Assembly (NCBI RefSeq): GCF_008386585.1
Contig: NZ_VUOB01000022.1
Coordinates: 186,001 to 250,000 of the forward strand
Reading direction: 5' to 3'
Source of the DNA: Solihabitans fulvus
GTDB taxonomy: Bacteria; Actinomycetota; Actinomycetes; Mycobacteriales; Pseudonocardiaceae
DNA length: 64,000 nt
The position numbers and the translations under genes were made by a program. Below the pieces are notes generated by a model. The model ran no database searches and was not told the origin of the DNA. It was given only the letters and a program-made list of their open reading frames with translations. Numbering within the stretch: position 1 is the first letter of the stretch; every line of letters begins with the position of its first letter. Below, one piece after another: positions 10,901 to 20,538 of the stretch.

Positions 10901-12076
10901 CTACTTGTCGATGTCGCCGACGACGACGGCGAACGAGCCGAGCACGACCGGCAGCGCCGCGACCGGGGTGCCGGGCAGCAGCGCCGACAGTGCCTGCACG
11001 TTGTTGAACGACGGCGTGCGGAGCTTGAGCCGCCACGGCGTCTTCTCGCCTCGGGACGCCAGGTGCACGCCCGACACGCCGAGCGGCGCCTCCAGCCAGC
11101 TGTAGACTGAGCCCTCGGGGGCCTTGATCGCCTTGGGGAGCCGCAGGTTCACCGGTCCGCCGGGGATTCGGTCGAGGCACCGGTCGGCGAGTTCCGCGGC
11201 GTGCGCGATCTCGTCGACCAGGCAGCACACGCGGGCGAGCGCGTCGCCGTCGGAGCGCGTCACGGGCCGGACGTCCAGCTCGCGGTAGGGCGGCAGCGGG
11301 TCGTCCCTGCGCAGGTCGAGGTCGACACCGCTGGCCCGGCCGATCGGTCCGGTGACGCCGAGCGCGAGGGCCGCATCCCGTGCCAGCACACCGATCCCGG
11401 CGTGCCGCGCGCGGAACGTCTCATCGTCCACAGTGGACTCAAGAATGGCGGTCAGGTCGGTGGTGACCCGGCGAAGCGCGTCGGCGACGCGTCCGGTCCA
11501 GCCGGCCGGCACGTCCTCGCGGAGCCCGCCGATCCGGTTGGCCATGAAGTGGATCCGCCCGCCCGCCGCCTCCTCGAGCACGGCCTGCACGGCCTCCCTG
11601 CCGCGCAGCGCGGCCTGGGTGCCCTCGGTCGGTTCGCCGGTGAGCGCCCTGGTGAGCGGGGCGACGAACACCAGGTGCGCCAGCAGGCGGTTGAGCTCGC
11701 ACAGCAGTGCGCGCAGCCAGAGCGCTCTCGCCGGCACGTCCATGCCGGTCATCCGCTCGACGGCCATCGCGACGGCGAGTTCGTTGCAGAACGCGGCGAG
11801 CCAGTCGTGCCGGTTGGCCAGGGTCAGCACCTGGCGGTAGTCGCGCACCTCGAAGAGCTTCTCCGCGCCCCGGTGCAGGTGCCCGACGAGCGGTTCGGCG
11901 GTGCTGACCAGCGGCGCGTCCTCGGGGCCGTCGAGGGTCAGGCGAAGCCGGTAGGCGCCGTGCGCGGACGGGTGCAGTGGGCCGAGGTCGATCACCCGGT
12001 CCACGCCGAGATGGCGCGCGCCCGCTCCGACTCCGACGGTGATCCGCTGCTGCACGGCCCCATGCTCGCACGCCAC
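10901..12076 (-). CDS. Orphan NuoD-like (complex I 49-kDa subunit) protein
   Basis: The 391-residue product aligns by eye over its whole length with NADH-quinone oxidoreductase subunit D. It keeps the GPLHPSAHG loop (His35, His39), the GHLHRGAEK motif and the C-terminal GSFAVVVGDIDK. It stands apart from any nuo operon, and key quinone-site residues differ: the quinone-ligating Tyr (bovine Tyr108) aligns with Trp92 and the acidic residue (bovine Asp160) with Ala144. Arg69 aligns with bovine NDUFS2 Arg85, the residue dimethylated by NDUFAF7, and the gene just upstream encodes a MidA/NDUFAF7-type methyltransferase. It is probably not a working complex I subunit. The GTG start has no good ribosome site, so the first residues are uncertain. 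Confidence 0.85.
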   Translation of the reverse strand: MACEHGAVQQRITVGVGAGARHLGVDRVIDLGPLHPSAHGAYRLRLTLDGPEDAPLVSTAEPLVGHLHRGAEKLFEVRDYRQVLTLANRHDWLAAFCNELAVAMAVERMTGMDVPARALWLRALLCELNRLLAHLVFVAPLTRALTGEPTEGTQAALRGREAVQAVLEEAAGGRIHFMANRIGGLREDVPAGWTGRVADALRRVTTDLTAILESTVDDETFRARHAGIGVLARDAALALGVTGPIGRASGVDLDLRRDDPLPPYRELDVRPVTRSDGDALARVCCLVDEIAHAAELADRCLDRIPGGPVNLRLPKAIKAPEGSVYSWLEAPLGVSGVHLASRGEKTPWRLKLRTPSFNNVQALSALLPGTPVAALPVVLGSFAVVVGDIDK

Positions 12077-12112
12077 GCGGATCGGGGAGGTGCGGCGGTT
12101 CGCCGGGGCGGG

Positions 12113-13123
12113 TCAGGGTTGCCAGGCGGGTAGGGACGGCAGGAGATCGGTGGCGCGCACTCCGCCCGTGGCGTGCAGCAGCCAGCCGAAGCGACCGAGT
12201 CCGTCGCGGGCGCGCAGTTCGGCGATCCGGCCGGCCCGCGCGGACGCGGCGAGCCACGCGAGCGGATCGGTGGCGGCCAACGCGGCGGCCGGCGACCCGC
12301 CGGACATCCCCAGCGCGGCGAGCGCCGCGTGCTGCGCCACGAGCACGGTGTCCGCGCCGGTCCCGACCGCCTCGGCGCACGCGTCGAGGGCGACGTGCGC
12401 GGTGAGGTCCCGGCTGCCGTCCGGCAGCGGGGCGACCTGCCGGCCGGCCAGGTACCCGGTGAGCGTGCCGTCGGGGAACCGGCCTGCCGCGCGGTCGGCG
12501 GCGAGGTGGCCGTAGTCCACGGCCAGCGCCGCGCCCGCCGCGACCCCGGCGACGGCCGTCGCCCACACCGCGTCCCTCGTGCTGCCGACCTCGGCCCGCG
12601 CGCCCTCCCCGGCCAGCGGCCACCACCGGGCCAGCCAGTCGCCCTCCGCCTCGGTGAGCGAGCCGGACGGTGCCTCGTTTCCTTGCGTGTCAACGAGAAC
12701 CGGAAGCAACAGTCCGTTGTGGACGGTGGCGACGCGGCACGGCACGGCGTCCAGCCACTCGTGCCCGACCAGCAGGCCGACGACGCGCTCCGGCAGGTCG
12801 CGCCGCCAGCGCACGCCCTCGGTCGGCCGCGCGGGGGCCAGCTCGACGGCGGTGACCCGCAGCCGCCTGCCGAGGTCGCCGCCGGCCGACTCGCGAACCG
12901 CCTGGGCCAGCTCGCCGCCGCCCGCCCCGACGTCGACGAAGTCCAGCGCCGCAGGGTGATCCAGCGCGGTGTCGACTCGCCCGAGCAGCTCGACCAGCGC
13001 CTCCGCCAGCTCCCGGCCGATCACCGGCGCCGTGCGGAAGTGCGCCGAGGGCTGCTCGCCGCGCGCGAAGAACCCGCCCGGCCCGTACAGCGCCGCCTGC
13101 CATGCCTCCCGCCAGTCCCGCAC
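12113..13123 (-). CDS. MidA/NDUFAF7-family SAM-dependent methyltransferase (COG1565 type)
   Basis: The 336-residue protein has the N-terminal GPGGFF and FRTAPVIGRELAEAL blocks, the SAM-binding DFVDVGAGGGELAQAV (motif I, about residues 55-70), and GHEWLDAVPCRVA, which stands for NEFFDALP of the family. MidA/NDUFAF7 enzymes methylate an arginine of the complex I 49-kDa subunit during assembly. It lies 36 bases upstream of the NuoD-like gene on the same strand, consistent with an enzyme-substrate pair. CACACT sits 6 bases before the GTG start, a weak form of the leaderless -10 pattern seen elsewhere here. Confidence 0.85.
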   Translation of the reverse strand: MRDWREAWQAALYGPGGFFARGEQPSAHFRTAPVIGRELAEALVELLGRVDTALDHPAALDFVDVGAGGGELAQAVRESAGGDLGRRLRVTAVELAPARPTEGVRWRRDLPERVVGLLVGHEWLDAVPCRVATVHNGLLLPVLVDTQGNEAPSGSLTEAEGDWLARWWPLAGEGARAEVGSTRDAVWATAVAGVAAGAALAVDYGHLAADRAAGRFPDGTLTGYLAGRQVAPLPDGSRDLTAHVALDACAEAVGTGADTVLVAQHAALAALGMSGGSPAAALAATDPLAWLAASARAGRIAELRARDGLGRFGWLLHATGGVRATDLLPSLPAWQP

Positions 13124-13257
13124 GCCCCCAGTGTGACCGCCGCGCCGCGGCGGGCGTCGCGTCCAGATGCGGTCGCCGCGCCGGATTCGCCCGCCGGAGT
13201 GTGACGGTCGTCGCCCATCGTCATCGCGCACAACCGATCTTCCGGCCCAAGCTCACC

Positions 13258-13263
13258 TAGAGT
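13258..13263 (+). promoter_or_regulatory. Leaderless -10 element, TAGAGT
   Basis: TAGAGT ends 8 bases before the GTG at 13272 and supports that start for the prsW-like gene over the longer open frame. Confidence 0.5.
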
Positions 13264-13271
13264 GCTCAGCC

Positions 13272-14516
13272 GTGACCGACGCCGCCACACGACCGACGCC
13301 GCCGCACCACCGCAAGCGAACCCCGCGCCGGTGGACCGTGCTCGCCCCGCTGTTCGGCCTAATCGCGCTGGGGCTGTGCGCGCTGGTGCTGCTCGGCCTC
13401 GGCACCACGAAGATCGGCGCGGTGCCGGTGCTGGTCGGCGCGGTCGCCGCGCTCGTGCCCGTCGGCCCGGTCATCGGCGCCTACCTGTGGGTGGACCGCT
13501 GGGAGCCGGAACCGGCCAAGCTGCTGCTGCTCGCCTTCGTCTGGGGCGGCTCGGGCGCGGCGCTGAGCTCGCTGCTGTTCAACAGCACGGCCGAGGTCAT
13601 CGGCGACCTGATCAGCAGCGGCAACGGCAACGTCGTGGCCGCCGTCTTCTCCGCGCCGCTGATCGAGGAGGCCGCCAAGGGCGCGTTCCTGGTCGGGTTG
13701 CTGCTGTGGCGGCGGCAGGAGTTCGACGGCATGGTCGACGGCATCGTCTACGCGGGCTTCACCGCGGCGGGCTTCGCGTTCACCGAGAACATCTACTACT
13801 TCGCCAGGGTGTTCTCCGCCAGCGGGCTCGGCGGGATGAGCAGCGGCGTCGTCGCGCTGTTCCTGCTGCGCGGCGTGCTCGGCCCGTTCGCCCACCCGAT
13901 GTTCACGTCGATGACCGGCATCGGCGTCGGCATCGCGGCCAGGACCGGCAACCGCAAGATCGCGGTGCTCGCGCCGCTGCTCGGCTACCTCGGCGCGGTC
14001 GCGCTGCACTCGCTGTGGAACGTCTCCACCACGCTCGGCAGCGGGTCCACGTTCATCAACCTCTACTTCCTGGTGATGGTGCCGGTCTTCGCCGGCATGG
14101 TGCTGCTGGTGGTGTGGCAACGCCGCCGCGAACAGCGGGTCGTGGCCGGGCAACTGCCGGCGATGGCCGACCATCGGTGGATCGCGTTCAGCGAGGTGCC
14201 GCTGCTGTCCAGCCTGCCGGGCCGCAGGGACTGGCGGCGCGCGGTGCGCAGGAAGTCCGGCGAGCACGCCGCCCGCGCGGTCGCCGCCTACCAGGTCGCC
14301 GCGACGGAACTGGCGTTCCTGCGGCACCGGATAGCCGAGGGCGGCACCGCGGCTGACCTCGAACAGCGGCACGAGCAGCTGCTCGGGGCGCTGCTGGCGG
14401 CCCGCTCGGCGGCCGTGCACGGCCGTGGCGGGGCGCATCAGGCCGCCCCGACTCGCGGTGTCGGTGGGAAGCGCGACAATCGTTCCGACCAGGGCGGCTC
14501 GCGCCATCTCCAGTAG
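13272..14516 (+). CDS. prsW: PrsW-family intramembrane glutamic protease
   Basis: The 414-residue membrane protein has about eight membrane segments and all signatures of the PrsW (CAAX-protease-related) family: EEAAKG (132-137), FTENIYY (170-176), an intramembrane His in FAHPMFTS (His208) and HSLWN (His246). In Bacillus PrsW makes the first cut in the anti-sigma factor RsiW; the substrate here is unknown and no sigma/anti-sigma pair lies nearby. About 110 soluble residues follow the membrane domain. It is divergent from the midA-like gene with a 148-base gap. Confidence 0.9.
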   Translation: MTDAATRPTPPHHRKRTPRRWTVLAPLFGLIALGLCALVLLGLGTTKIGAVPVLVGAVAALVPVGPVIGAYLWVDRWEPEPAKLLLLAFVWGGSGAALSSLLFNSTAEVIGDLISSGNGNVVAAVFSAPLIEEAAKGAFLVGLLLWRRQEFDGMVDGIVYAGFTAAGFAFTENIYYFARVFSASGLGGMSSGVVALFLLRGVLGPFAHPMFTSMTGIGVGIAARTGNRKIAVLAPLLGYLGAVALHSLWNVSTTLGSGSTFINLYFLVMVPVFAGMVLLVVWQRRREQRVVAGQLPAMADHRWIAFSEVPLLSSLPGRRDWRRAVRRKSGEHAARAVAAYQVAATELAFLRHRIAEGGTAADLEQRHEQLLGALLAARSAAVHGRGGAHQAAPTRGVGGKRDNRSDQGGSRHLQ

Positions 14517-14641
14517 CGTTCGCCACTGGTGAAGCTCGTCACCCGACCGCCGAATCGCCGCTGCGTGCCGGCTAGTCTCGCGCCGCCGTCTGGTACCCGC
14601 GTGAGGAGCGGGACTGGAACGTCAGAAGGAGTCATGCGCAT

Positions 14642-15589
14642 GTGCACGACCGCGCCAGCGCCGTGTTCGGTGACGCCGTGAGTCGCCCGGCGAGGCTCGC
14701 GGTCGGGGTCGTCTCGGCCGGTCGGGTCGGTTCGGTGCTCGGCGCCGCCCTGGCGCGGGCCGGCCACGTGGTCGTCGCGGCCTCCGCCGTGTCGCGGCAG
14801 TCGGTGGCGCGCGCCGAGGAGCTGCTGCCCGACGTGCCGATCCTCGCCCCGCCGGAGGTCGCCGCCATGGCCGACCTCGTGCTGCTCGCGGTGCCGGACG
14901 ACGCGCTCGCCGGCCTGGTCAGGGGCCTGGTGGCGACGGGATCGCTGCGGGCGGGCCAGATCGTGGTGCACACCAGCGGCTCGCACGGCGTCCGGGTGCT
15001 CGACCCGGTCGCGGAGATCGGCGCGCTGCCCCTTGCCCTGCACCCCGTGATGACCTTCGGCGGTCGCCCCGAGGATCTGCAACGGATCATCGCCTGCTGC
15101 GTCGGGGTCACCGCCGCCGACGGCGACGAGGCCGCGTGGAACGTCGGCGAGGCGCTCGTGATGGAGATGGAGGCCGAGCCGGTCCGCGTCCCCGAGGCCG
15201 CGCGGCCGCTCTATCACGCCGCCATCGCGCACGGCGCGAACCACCTGGTCACGCTGGTCACCGAGTGCGCCGACCTGCTGCGCGGCGCCGGTGTCGAGTC
15301 GGCGGAGCGGCTGCTCGGGCCGCTGCTGTCGGCCGCGCTGGACAACGCGCTGCGGCACGGCGACCGCGCGCTGACCGGGCCGGTGGCGCGCGGCGACGTC
15401 GGCACCGTGCGCACCCACCTCGACGTGCTGCGCGGCAGCGCCCCGCAGGCCCTGCCCGCGTACCGGGTCCTCGCCGCCCGCACGGCCGAACGCGCCGCGG
15501 CGGCCGGACTGCTCCCGTCGGCCGTCGAGGCGGAGATCGTCTCGGCCATCAACGACTCAGCCCTCAACGACGAGGACAACCCCTCATGA
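14642..15589 (+). CDS. DUF2520 Rossmann-fold protein (Rv3603c-like)
   Basis: The 315-residue protein has an N-terminal nucleotide-binding fold ([22 protein letters not shown]), the pocket LLAVPDDAL and the helical domain with HPVMTFGG and [15 protein letters not shown] that define the DUF2520 group. It is found next to panC throughout actinobacteria and its fold is that of ketopantoate reductase-like dehydrogenases, so a role in pantothenate synthesis (ketopantoate reduction) is plausible but unproven. AAGGAG sits 11 bases before the GTG. Its last 16 codons lie in a 77-bp unit that is repeated into panC. Confidence 0.88.
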   Translation: MHDRASAVFGDAVSRPARLAVGVVSAGRVGSVLGAALARAGHVVVAASAVSRQSVARAEELLPDVPILAPPEVAAMADLVLLAVPDDALAGLVRGLVATGSLRAGQIVVHTSGSHGVRVLDPVAEIGALPLALHPVMTFGGRPEDLQRIIACCVGVTAADGDEAAWNVGEALVMEMEAEPVRVPEAARPLYHAAIAHGANHLVTLVTECADLLRGAGVESAERLLGPLLSAALDNALRHGDRALTGPVARGDVGTVRTHLDVLRGSAPQALPAYRVLAARTAERAAAAGLLPSAVEAEIVSAINDSALNDEDNPS

Positions 15590-15695
15590 CCGCATCTCGA
15601 ACCGCGCCGTTGACCAGGTCGGCCATCAACGACTCAGCCCTCAACGACGAGGACAATCCCTCATGACCGCATCCCGTACCGCGCCGCTGACCAGG
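15542..15695 (+). repeat. 77-bp tandem duplication over the DUF2520/panC junction
   Basis: Two copies (15542-15618 and 15619-15695) differ at 4 of 77 positions. Each copy carries the last codons and stop of the DUF2520 gene overlapping the ATG and first codons of panC. The second ATG leads into full-length PanC; the first leads into a 26-codon mini-ORF that ends at the second copy's stop. Confidence 0.95.
15586..15666 (+). CDS. Duplication-derived mini-ORF between DUF2520 and panC
   Basis: The ATG overlaps the DUF2520 stop (ATGA). The 26-codon frame reads the panC N-terminus ([12 protein letters not shown]) and then, because the unit is not a multiple of three but is offset correctly, re-enters the DUF2520 C-terminus ([14 protein letters not shown]) and stops at the TGA overlapping the true panC ATG. 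The result is a chain of two ATGA couplings. The peptide itself probably has no function. Confidence 0.45.
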   Translation: MTASRTAPLTRSAINDSALNDEDNPS

Positions 15696-16583
15696 TCTGA
15701 CTACGCGCCGGGCCAGGCCACCGTGCACAGCGACCCCGCGAGGCTCGCCAGGGTGACCAGGACGCTGCGCGCGGCCGGTCGCCGGATCGCCCTCGTGCCG
15801 ACGATGGGCGCGCTGCACGACGGCCACCGCGAGCTGATCCAGCACGCGCGCAGGCTGCCCAACACGATCGTGGTCGTGTCGATCTTCGTGAACCCGTTGC
15901 AGTTCGGGCCGAACGAGGACTTCGACCGCTACCCGCGCTCGTTCGCCGCCGACCTGGCCGCGTGCGAGGAGGAACGGGCCGAGCTGGTGTTCGCGCCGCA
16001 GGTCGCCGACCTGTACCGCGACGGGGCCGCGGTCACGCTGAACGCCGGTCCGCTCGGCGACGAGCTGGAGGGCGCGGTGCGACCGGGCCATTTCGGCGGC
16101 GTGCTGACCGTGGTCGCCAAGCTGTTCAACATCGTCGGCCCGGACTTCGCGCTGTTCGGCGAGAAGGACTACCAGCAGCTCGTGCTCATCCGCCGGATGG
16201 CGCGCGACCTCGACTTCGACCTGTCGGTGGTCGGCGTGCCGACGGTCCGCGAGGACGACGGCCTCGCGCTGTCCTCGCGCAACGTCTACCTGACCGGCCC
16301 GCAGCGCACCTCGGCGCTGGCCCTGTCGGCCGCCCTCGCGGCCGGCGCGCACGTCAGCGCGGGCGGCGCTGACGCGGTGCTCGGCGCGGCCCGTGCCGTG
16401 CTGGCCGCGAGCCCCGAGGTCGAACTCGACTACCTGGAGCTGCGCGCGACCGACCTGGGACCGGCGCCTGCCGAGGGCGACGCGCGGCTGCTGATCGCCG
16501 CCCGCGTCGGCGCGACGCGACTGATCGACAACGCCCCGGTGCTGCTCGGCAGCCCGGACCAGGACACCGACGCGAGTCGTTGA
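15663..16583 (+). CDS. panC: Pantothenate synthetase
   Basis: PanC joins pantoate and beta-alanine using ATP. The 306-residue protein shows [30 protein letters not shown], the FGEKDYQQL block and [13 protein letters not shown], all active-site signatures. It has about 35 extra residues at the N-terminus compared with E. coli PanC. The second of two duplicated ATG codons is the real start. It is followed after 14 bases by panD, which makes its beta-alanine. Confidence 0.96.
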   Translation: MTASRTAPLTRSDYAPGQATVHSDPARLARVTRTLRAAGRRIALVPTMGALHDGHRELIQHARRLPNTIVVVSIFVNPLQFGPNEDFDRYPRSFAADLAACEEERAELVFAPQVADLYRDGAAVTLNAGPLGDELEGAVRPGHFGGVLTVVAKLFNIVGPDFALFGEKDYQQLVLIRRMARDLDFDLSVVGVPTVREDDGLALSSRNVYLTGPQRTSALALSAALAAGAHVSAGGADAVLGAARAVLAASPEVELDYLELRATDLGPAPAEGDARLLIAARVGATRLIDNAPVLLGSPDQDTDASR

Positions 16584-16597
16584 GAGGGATACCGACG

Positions 16598-17080
16598 ATG
16601 TTTCGCACCATGTTCAAGTCCAAGATCCACCGCGCCACGGTCACTCAGGCCGACCTGCACTACGTCGGCTCGGTCACCATCGACGAGGACCTGATGGACG
16701 CCGCCGACCTGCTGCCCGGCGAGCAGGTCGCGATCGTCGACGTCACCAACGGCGCGCGCCTGGAGACCTACGTGCTCGTCGGCGAGCGCGGCACCGGCGT
16801 GATCGGCATCAACGGCGCCGCCGCGCACCTGGTGGCGCCGGGCGACCTGGTCATCCTGATCTCCTACGCCACCATGGACGACGCGGAGGCCCGCGGCTTC
16901 CGGCCGAAGGTCGTGTTCGTGGACGGCAAGAACCAGATCGTCGAGCAGGGGCACGACCCGGCGCACGCGCCGGAGGGCTCCGGGCTGGTGAACGGGTCGG
17001 TCACCCAGGAACCCCCGGCCCCGCAGGCGGAGACCGTCGACGCGGCCCGCCTCGACGCGTTGATCCAGCCCGAGAACTAG
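16598..17080 (+). CDS. panD: Aspartate 1-decarboxylase precursor
   Basis: PanD makes beta-alanine from aspartate and is a pyruvoyl enzyme that cleaves itself. Choosing the ATG of [16 protein letters not shown] puts the cleavage pair at Gly24-Ser25 ([10 protein letters not shown]), exactly the family numbering, which fixes the start. AGAGGG lies upstream. At 160 residues it is about 35 longer than E. coli PanD, with an acidic Pro/Gln tail. Confidence 0.96.
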   Translation: MFRTMFKSKIHRATVTQADLHYVGSVTIDEDLMDAADLLPGEQVAIVDVTNGARLETYVLVGERGTGVIGINGAAAHLVAPGDLVILISYATMDDAEARGFRPKVVFVDGKNQIVEQGHDPAHAPEGSGLVNGSVTQEPPAPQAETVDAARLDALIQPEN

Positions 17081-17211
17081 GCCGGACGCCGCACCAGCTA
17101 CGCCGGCTCGGAAACCAGGAGCCCTTAGGGTGTGTCCCGCAGGCCCCGCGCGGTGGAATGCGGGTCTGCGCAAGCACACCCTCACGACCACACGGGGACG
17201 GGGACGCCGCA

Positions 17212-17997
17212 GTGCTGCTCGCCATCGACGTCGGCAACACCAACATCGTGCTCGGCCTCTACGACGGCATCGGGGATGACGCGAGGCTGGTGCGGGACTG
17301 GCGGATGCGGACGGACGCCAGGATGACCGCCGACGAGCTGGCGCTGACCATGCGCGGGCTGCTCGGCGAGCACGCGGACAAGGTCACCGGGATCTCGACC
17401 CTGTCGACCGTGCCGGCCGTGCTGCGCGAGCTGCGGGTGATGCTGGGGCGCTACTACTCCTCGGTGCCAAGGGTGCTGGTCGAGCCGGGCGTGCGGACCG
17501 GCGTGCCGCTGCTGGTGGACAACCCGAAGGAGGTCGGCGGCGACCGCGTGGTGAACACGCTCGCCGCGCACCACCTGCACAGCACGACGTGCGTGGTGGT
17601 CGACTTCGGCACCTCGACCAACATCGACGTCATCTCGGCGAAGGGCGAGTTCCTCGGCGGGGTGTTCGCGCCGGGCATCGAGATCTCGGTCGACGCGCTG
17701 GCAGCCCGCGCGGCCCAGCTGCGCAAGGTCGAGCTGGTGCGGCCGCGCTCGGTGATCGGCAAGAACACCGTCGAGTGCCTTCAGTCCGGCATCGTCTACG
17801 GCTTCGCCGGCCAGGTGGACGGCTTGGTGCGGCGGATCGTCGCCGAGCTGAAGCAGACCGACTCCGGCCCGGTCACGGTGATCGCCACCGGCGGTCTCGC
17901 GCCGCTGGTGGTGGCCGAGTCAGCGACGATCGAGCACCACGTGCCCGACCTGACGCTGCTCGGCCTCCGCCTGGTCTTCGAGCGCAACACTCGCTGA
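17212..17997 (+). CDS. coaX: Type III pantothenate kinase
   Basis: CoaX phosphorylates pantothenate, the first step from pantothenate to CoA. The 261-residue protein begins LLAIDVGNTNIVLGLYDG (phosphate-binding loop) and has VVDFGTSTNIDVI, GGVFAPGIEIS and the C-terminal VIATGGLAPLV of the ASKHA-fold type III family. The GTG start follows GGGGACGGGGACG; a longer open frame upstream has a non-family N-terminus. It completes the panC-panD-coaX set. Confidence 0.95.
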   Translation: MLLAIDVGNTNIVLGLYDGIGDDARLVRDWRMRTDARMTADELALTMRGLLGEHADKVTGISTLSTVPAVLRELRVMLGRYYSSVPRVLVEPGVRTGVPLLVDNPKEVGGDRVVNTLAAHHLHSTTCVVVDFGTSTNIDVISAKGEFLGGVFAPGIEISVDALAARAAQLRKVELVRPRSVIGKNTVECLQSGIVYGFAGQVDGLVRRIVAELKQTDSGPVTVIATGGLAPLVVAESATIEHHVPDLTLLGLRLVFERNTR

Positions 17998-18038
17998 GCC
18001 CGCGGCAGGGCCGTGGAAGTGCACACTCGTCGAGTCGG

Positions 18039-18827
18039 TCACCGAAGGACGGACCGGATCACCAGCGTCACGATCGGCAGGTCGAACTCGCCCGCGGCGG
18101 TCTCCGGTCGGCCGCGCAGGTAGTCCGCGATCCGGCCGAGCAGCTCGGCCCGCTCCTGCGGCGAGATCACCAGCGTGTGCGACTGCGTGCCGATGGTGGC
18201 GGTGAGCGACTCGGCGGTCCGGCGCTGCACGTGCGAGACCTCGGTGCTCTCGAAGTCCCCGAACAGCGGGTGCGTCGGCATGGGCGCCTCCTCCCGCTGG
18301 GGCGGCATCGGGGCCGACACGTCCGACCTGCTCACCCGCTGGAGCTCGGCCACCCAGTCGACGCTGAGGTCGTCGGTGTTCCACAGCGCGGCGAGTACCC
18401 CGCCCGGCCGCAGCACGCGCGCGATCTCCGGCAGCGCGCGCTGCTGGTCGAACCAGTGGAACGCCTGCCCGACCACGACCGCGTCCACCGCGCCGTCCGG
18501 CAGCGGGATCGACTCCGCCGTGCCGGTCAGCGCTGTCGCCGCCGGGTACCGGCCGGCCAGTTCGGCGAGCATCGCCTCGTCCGGCTCGACGGCGGTCACC
18601 TCGAAACCAAGGGACAACAGGCCCTCGGTGAGCTTCCCGGTGCCGGCCCCGAGGTCGAGGACCTTCGGCTTCTCCTTGCCGCCGAGCGGTTCCAGCGCCC
18701 AGCGGATGCCGTCCGCCGGATAGTCCGGGCGGTGCTCGGCGTAGGCGGCCGCGGCCGCGCCGAACGAGCTGGCTCGACGCGCGTGCAGGGCGGCGTCGTG
18801 GACTGGCTGATCAGTGGAGTTCCCCAT
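18039..18827 (-). CDS. Class I SAM-dependent methyltransferase
   Basis: The 262-residue protein has motif [16 protein letters not shown] (about 56-70), the acidic ribose-binding residue in [10 protein letters not shown], and the UbiE/methyltransferase-11 pattern [21 protein letters not shown] and [20 protein letters not shown]. The GQAFHWF motif is common in TAM/trans-aconitate-type small-molecule methyltransferases; substrate unknown. It is inserted between coaX and lysS relative to mycobacteria and is divergent from lysS. Confidence 0.88.
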   Translation of the reverse strand: MGNSTDQPVHDAALHARRASSFGAAAAAYAEHRPDYPADGIRWALEPLGGKEKPKVLDLGAGTGKLTEGLLSLGFEVTAVEPDEAMLAELAGRYPAATALTGTAESIPLPDGAVDAVVVGQAFHWFDQQRALPEIARVLRPGGVLAALWNTDDLSVDWVAELQRVSRSDVSAPMPPQREEAPMPTHPLFGDFESTEVSHVQRRTAESLTATIGTQSHTLVISPQERAELLGRIADYLRGRPETAAGEFDLPIVTLVIRSVLR

Positions 18828-18833
18828 GGGGCC

Positions 18834-18839
18834 ACGGTA
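18834..18839 (-). promoter_or_regulatory. Leaderless -10 element, TACCGT
   Basis: Read on the minus strand, TACCGT is 6 bases before the ATG of the methyltransferase (18827). Confidence 0.6.
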
Positions 18840-18886
18840 TCGGCCTCGGTCGGGTATCCAGTTGGAAGTACTGGCGGTCGTTTCCG

Positions 18887-18892
18887 TACCCT
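18887..18892 (+). promoter_or_regulatory. -10 element for lysS, TACCCT
   Basis: TACCCT ends 8 bases before the lysS GTG, suggesting a leaderless or nearly leaderless lysS transcript. Confidence 0.5.
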
Positions 18893-18900
18893 GTCAAGTC

Positions 18901-20412
18901 GTGAGTGACGAGCCCAAGTCGACCCCGGTGACCAGCGACGACGATCTGCCCGAGCAGATGCGGGTGCGCCACGAGAAGCGGGCGCGACTGCTCGAACGCG
19001 GCGTCGACCCATATCCCGTTGCCGTGCCGAGGACGCACGCGCTGCGCGAGATTCGCGAGGCGAACACCGACCTCGCCCCGGATACCGCGACCGGAGTGCT
19101 GGTTGGCGTGACCGGCCGGGTCATGTTCATCCGAAACACCGGCAAGTTGTGTTTCGCCACGCTCCGCGAGGGCGATGGCACCGAACTTCAGGCGATGCTG
19201 AGTCTGGACTCGGTCGGCGCGGACTCCCTTTCCGAGTGGAAGACCGATGTCGACCTCGGCGACCACGTATTCGTGCACGGAGAGGTCATCACTTCGCGGC
19301 GCGGTGAACTGTCCGTGATGGCGGACTCCTGGCAGCTGGCGTCGAAGTCCGTTCGGCCGATGCCGGTGGCGCACAAGCAACTGGCCGAGGAAACTCGTAT
19401 TCGGCAGCGCTACGTCGACCTCATCCTGCGCCCGCAGGCCAGGGAGACCGTTCGCACTCGCGCGAGTGTGGTCCGTTCGCTGCGCGACTCGTTCCACGGG
19501 CGCGGATTCATCGAGGTCGAGACCCCGATGTTGCAGACACTGCAAGGCGGCGCGACCGCGCGCCCCTTCGTGACGCACTCCAACGCGCTGGACATTGATC
19601 TGTTCCTGCGCATCGCGCCGGAGTTGTTCCTGAAGCGATGCGTGGTCGGCGGGATCGAGAAGGTCTTCGAGATCAACCGGAACTTCCGCAACGAGGGCAG
19701 CGACTCGTCGCACTCGCCGGAGTTCTCCATGCTCGAGTTCTACGAGGCCTACGGCACCTACGACTCGATGGCCGTCCTCACCCGCGAACTCATCCAGGAG
19801 GCCGCGCAGGCGGTGACCGGTTCGCAGGTGGTCACCCTCGCCGACGGAACCGAGTACGACCTGTCCGGAGAATGGACATCGCTGACCATGTACGGCTCGC
19901 TGTCGGAGGCGGTCGGCGAGGCGGTCACGCCGGACACCCCCGTCGAGCACCTGCGCAAGCTGGCCGACCGGCACGGCCTCGAGGTGGATCCCAAGCACGG
20001 CCACGGCAAGCTCGTGGAGGAACTGTGGGAGCACCTGATCGGCGACCACCTGCACGCACCGACTTTCGTCCGCGATTTCCCATTGGAGACCTCGCCCCTT
20101 ACCCGCGCGCACCGCAGCGAGCTGGGTGTGGCGGAAAAGTGGGACCTGTACGTGCGCGGCTTCGAACTGGCCACCGGTTACTCCGAGTTGGTAGACCCGG
20201 TGGTGGAGCGGCAGCGGTTGGAGGAGCAGGCGAAGCTCGCGGCCGGCGGCGATGACGAGGCAATGCCGGTCGACGAGGACTTTCTGCGATCGCTGGAGTA
20301 CGGAATGCCACCGAGTGGTGGGGTCGGAATGGGTATAGATCGGCTACTGATGGCTATCACCGGTCTCGGTATCCGGGAGACGATCCTCTTCCCTCTCGTT
20401 CGACCGGAATGA
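18901..20412 (+). CDS. lysS: Lysine-tRNA ligase, class II
   Basis: LysS charges tRNA-Lys. The 503-residue enzyme has an N-terminal OB-fold anticodon-binding domain (about 55-160), then the class II core with motif 2 ([11 protein letters not shown] followed by [15 protein letters not shown]) and motif 3 ([11 protein letters not shown], near the C-terminus). The HSPEF variant and the [11 protein letters not shown] region look like those of M. tuberculosis LysS as I remember it. The GTG start is supported by the -10 element; longer frames overlap the divergent promoter. Confidence 0.96.
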   Translation: MSDEPKSTPVTSDDDLPEQMRVRHEKRARLLERGVDPYPVAVPRTHALREIREANTDLAPDTATGVLVGVTGRVMFIRNTGKLCFATLREGDGTELQAMLSLDSVGADSLSEWKTDVDLGDHVFVHGEVITSRRGELSVMADSWQLASKSVRPMPVAHKQLAEETRIRQRYVDLILRPQARETVRTRASVVRSLRDSFHGRGFIEVETPMLQTLQGGATARPFVTHSNALDIDLFLRIAPELFLKRCVVGGIEKVFEINRNFRNEGSDSSHSPEFSMLEFYEAYGTYDSMAVLTRELIQEAAQAVTGSQVVTLADGTEYDLSGEWTSLTMYGSLSEAVGEAVTPDTPVEHLRKLADRHGLEVDPKHGHGKLVEELWEHLIGDHLHAPTFVRDFPLETSPLTRAHRSELGVAEKWDLYVRGFELATGYSELVDPVVERQRLEEQAKLAAGGDDEAMPVDEDFLRSLEYGMPPSGGVGMGIDRLLMAITGLGIRETILFPLVRPE

Positions 20413-20538
20413 GTAACTTTCCGACCTCGCCGAGGTGCATTGCTGGAGATATGCGCTAACCTGCACTGGAACACAGATTCGTTGCCCGTGTCGGGGTCGG
20501 GGAGTGGCCGCCGCACATTTGGTCCAGGGAGGATTAGC

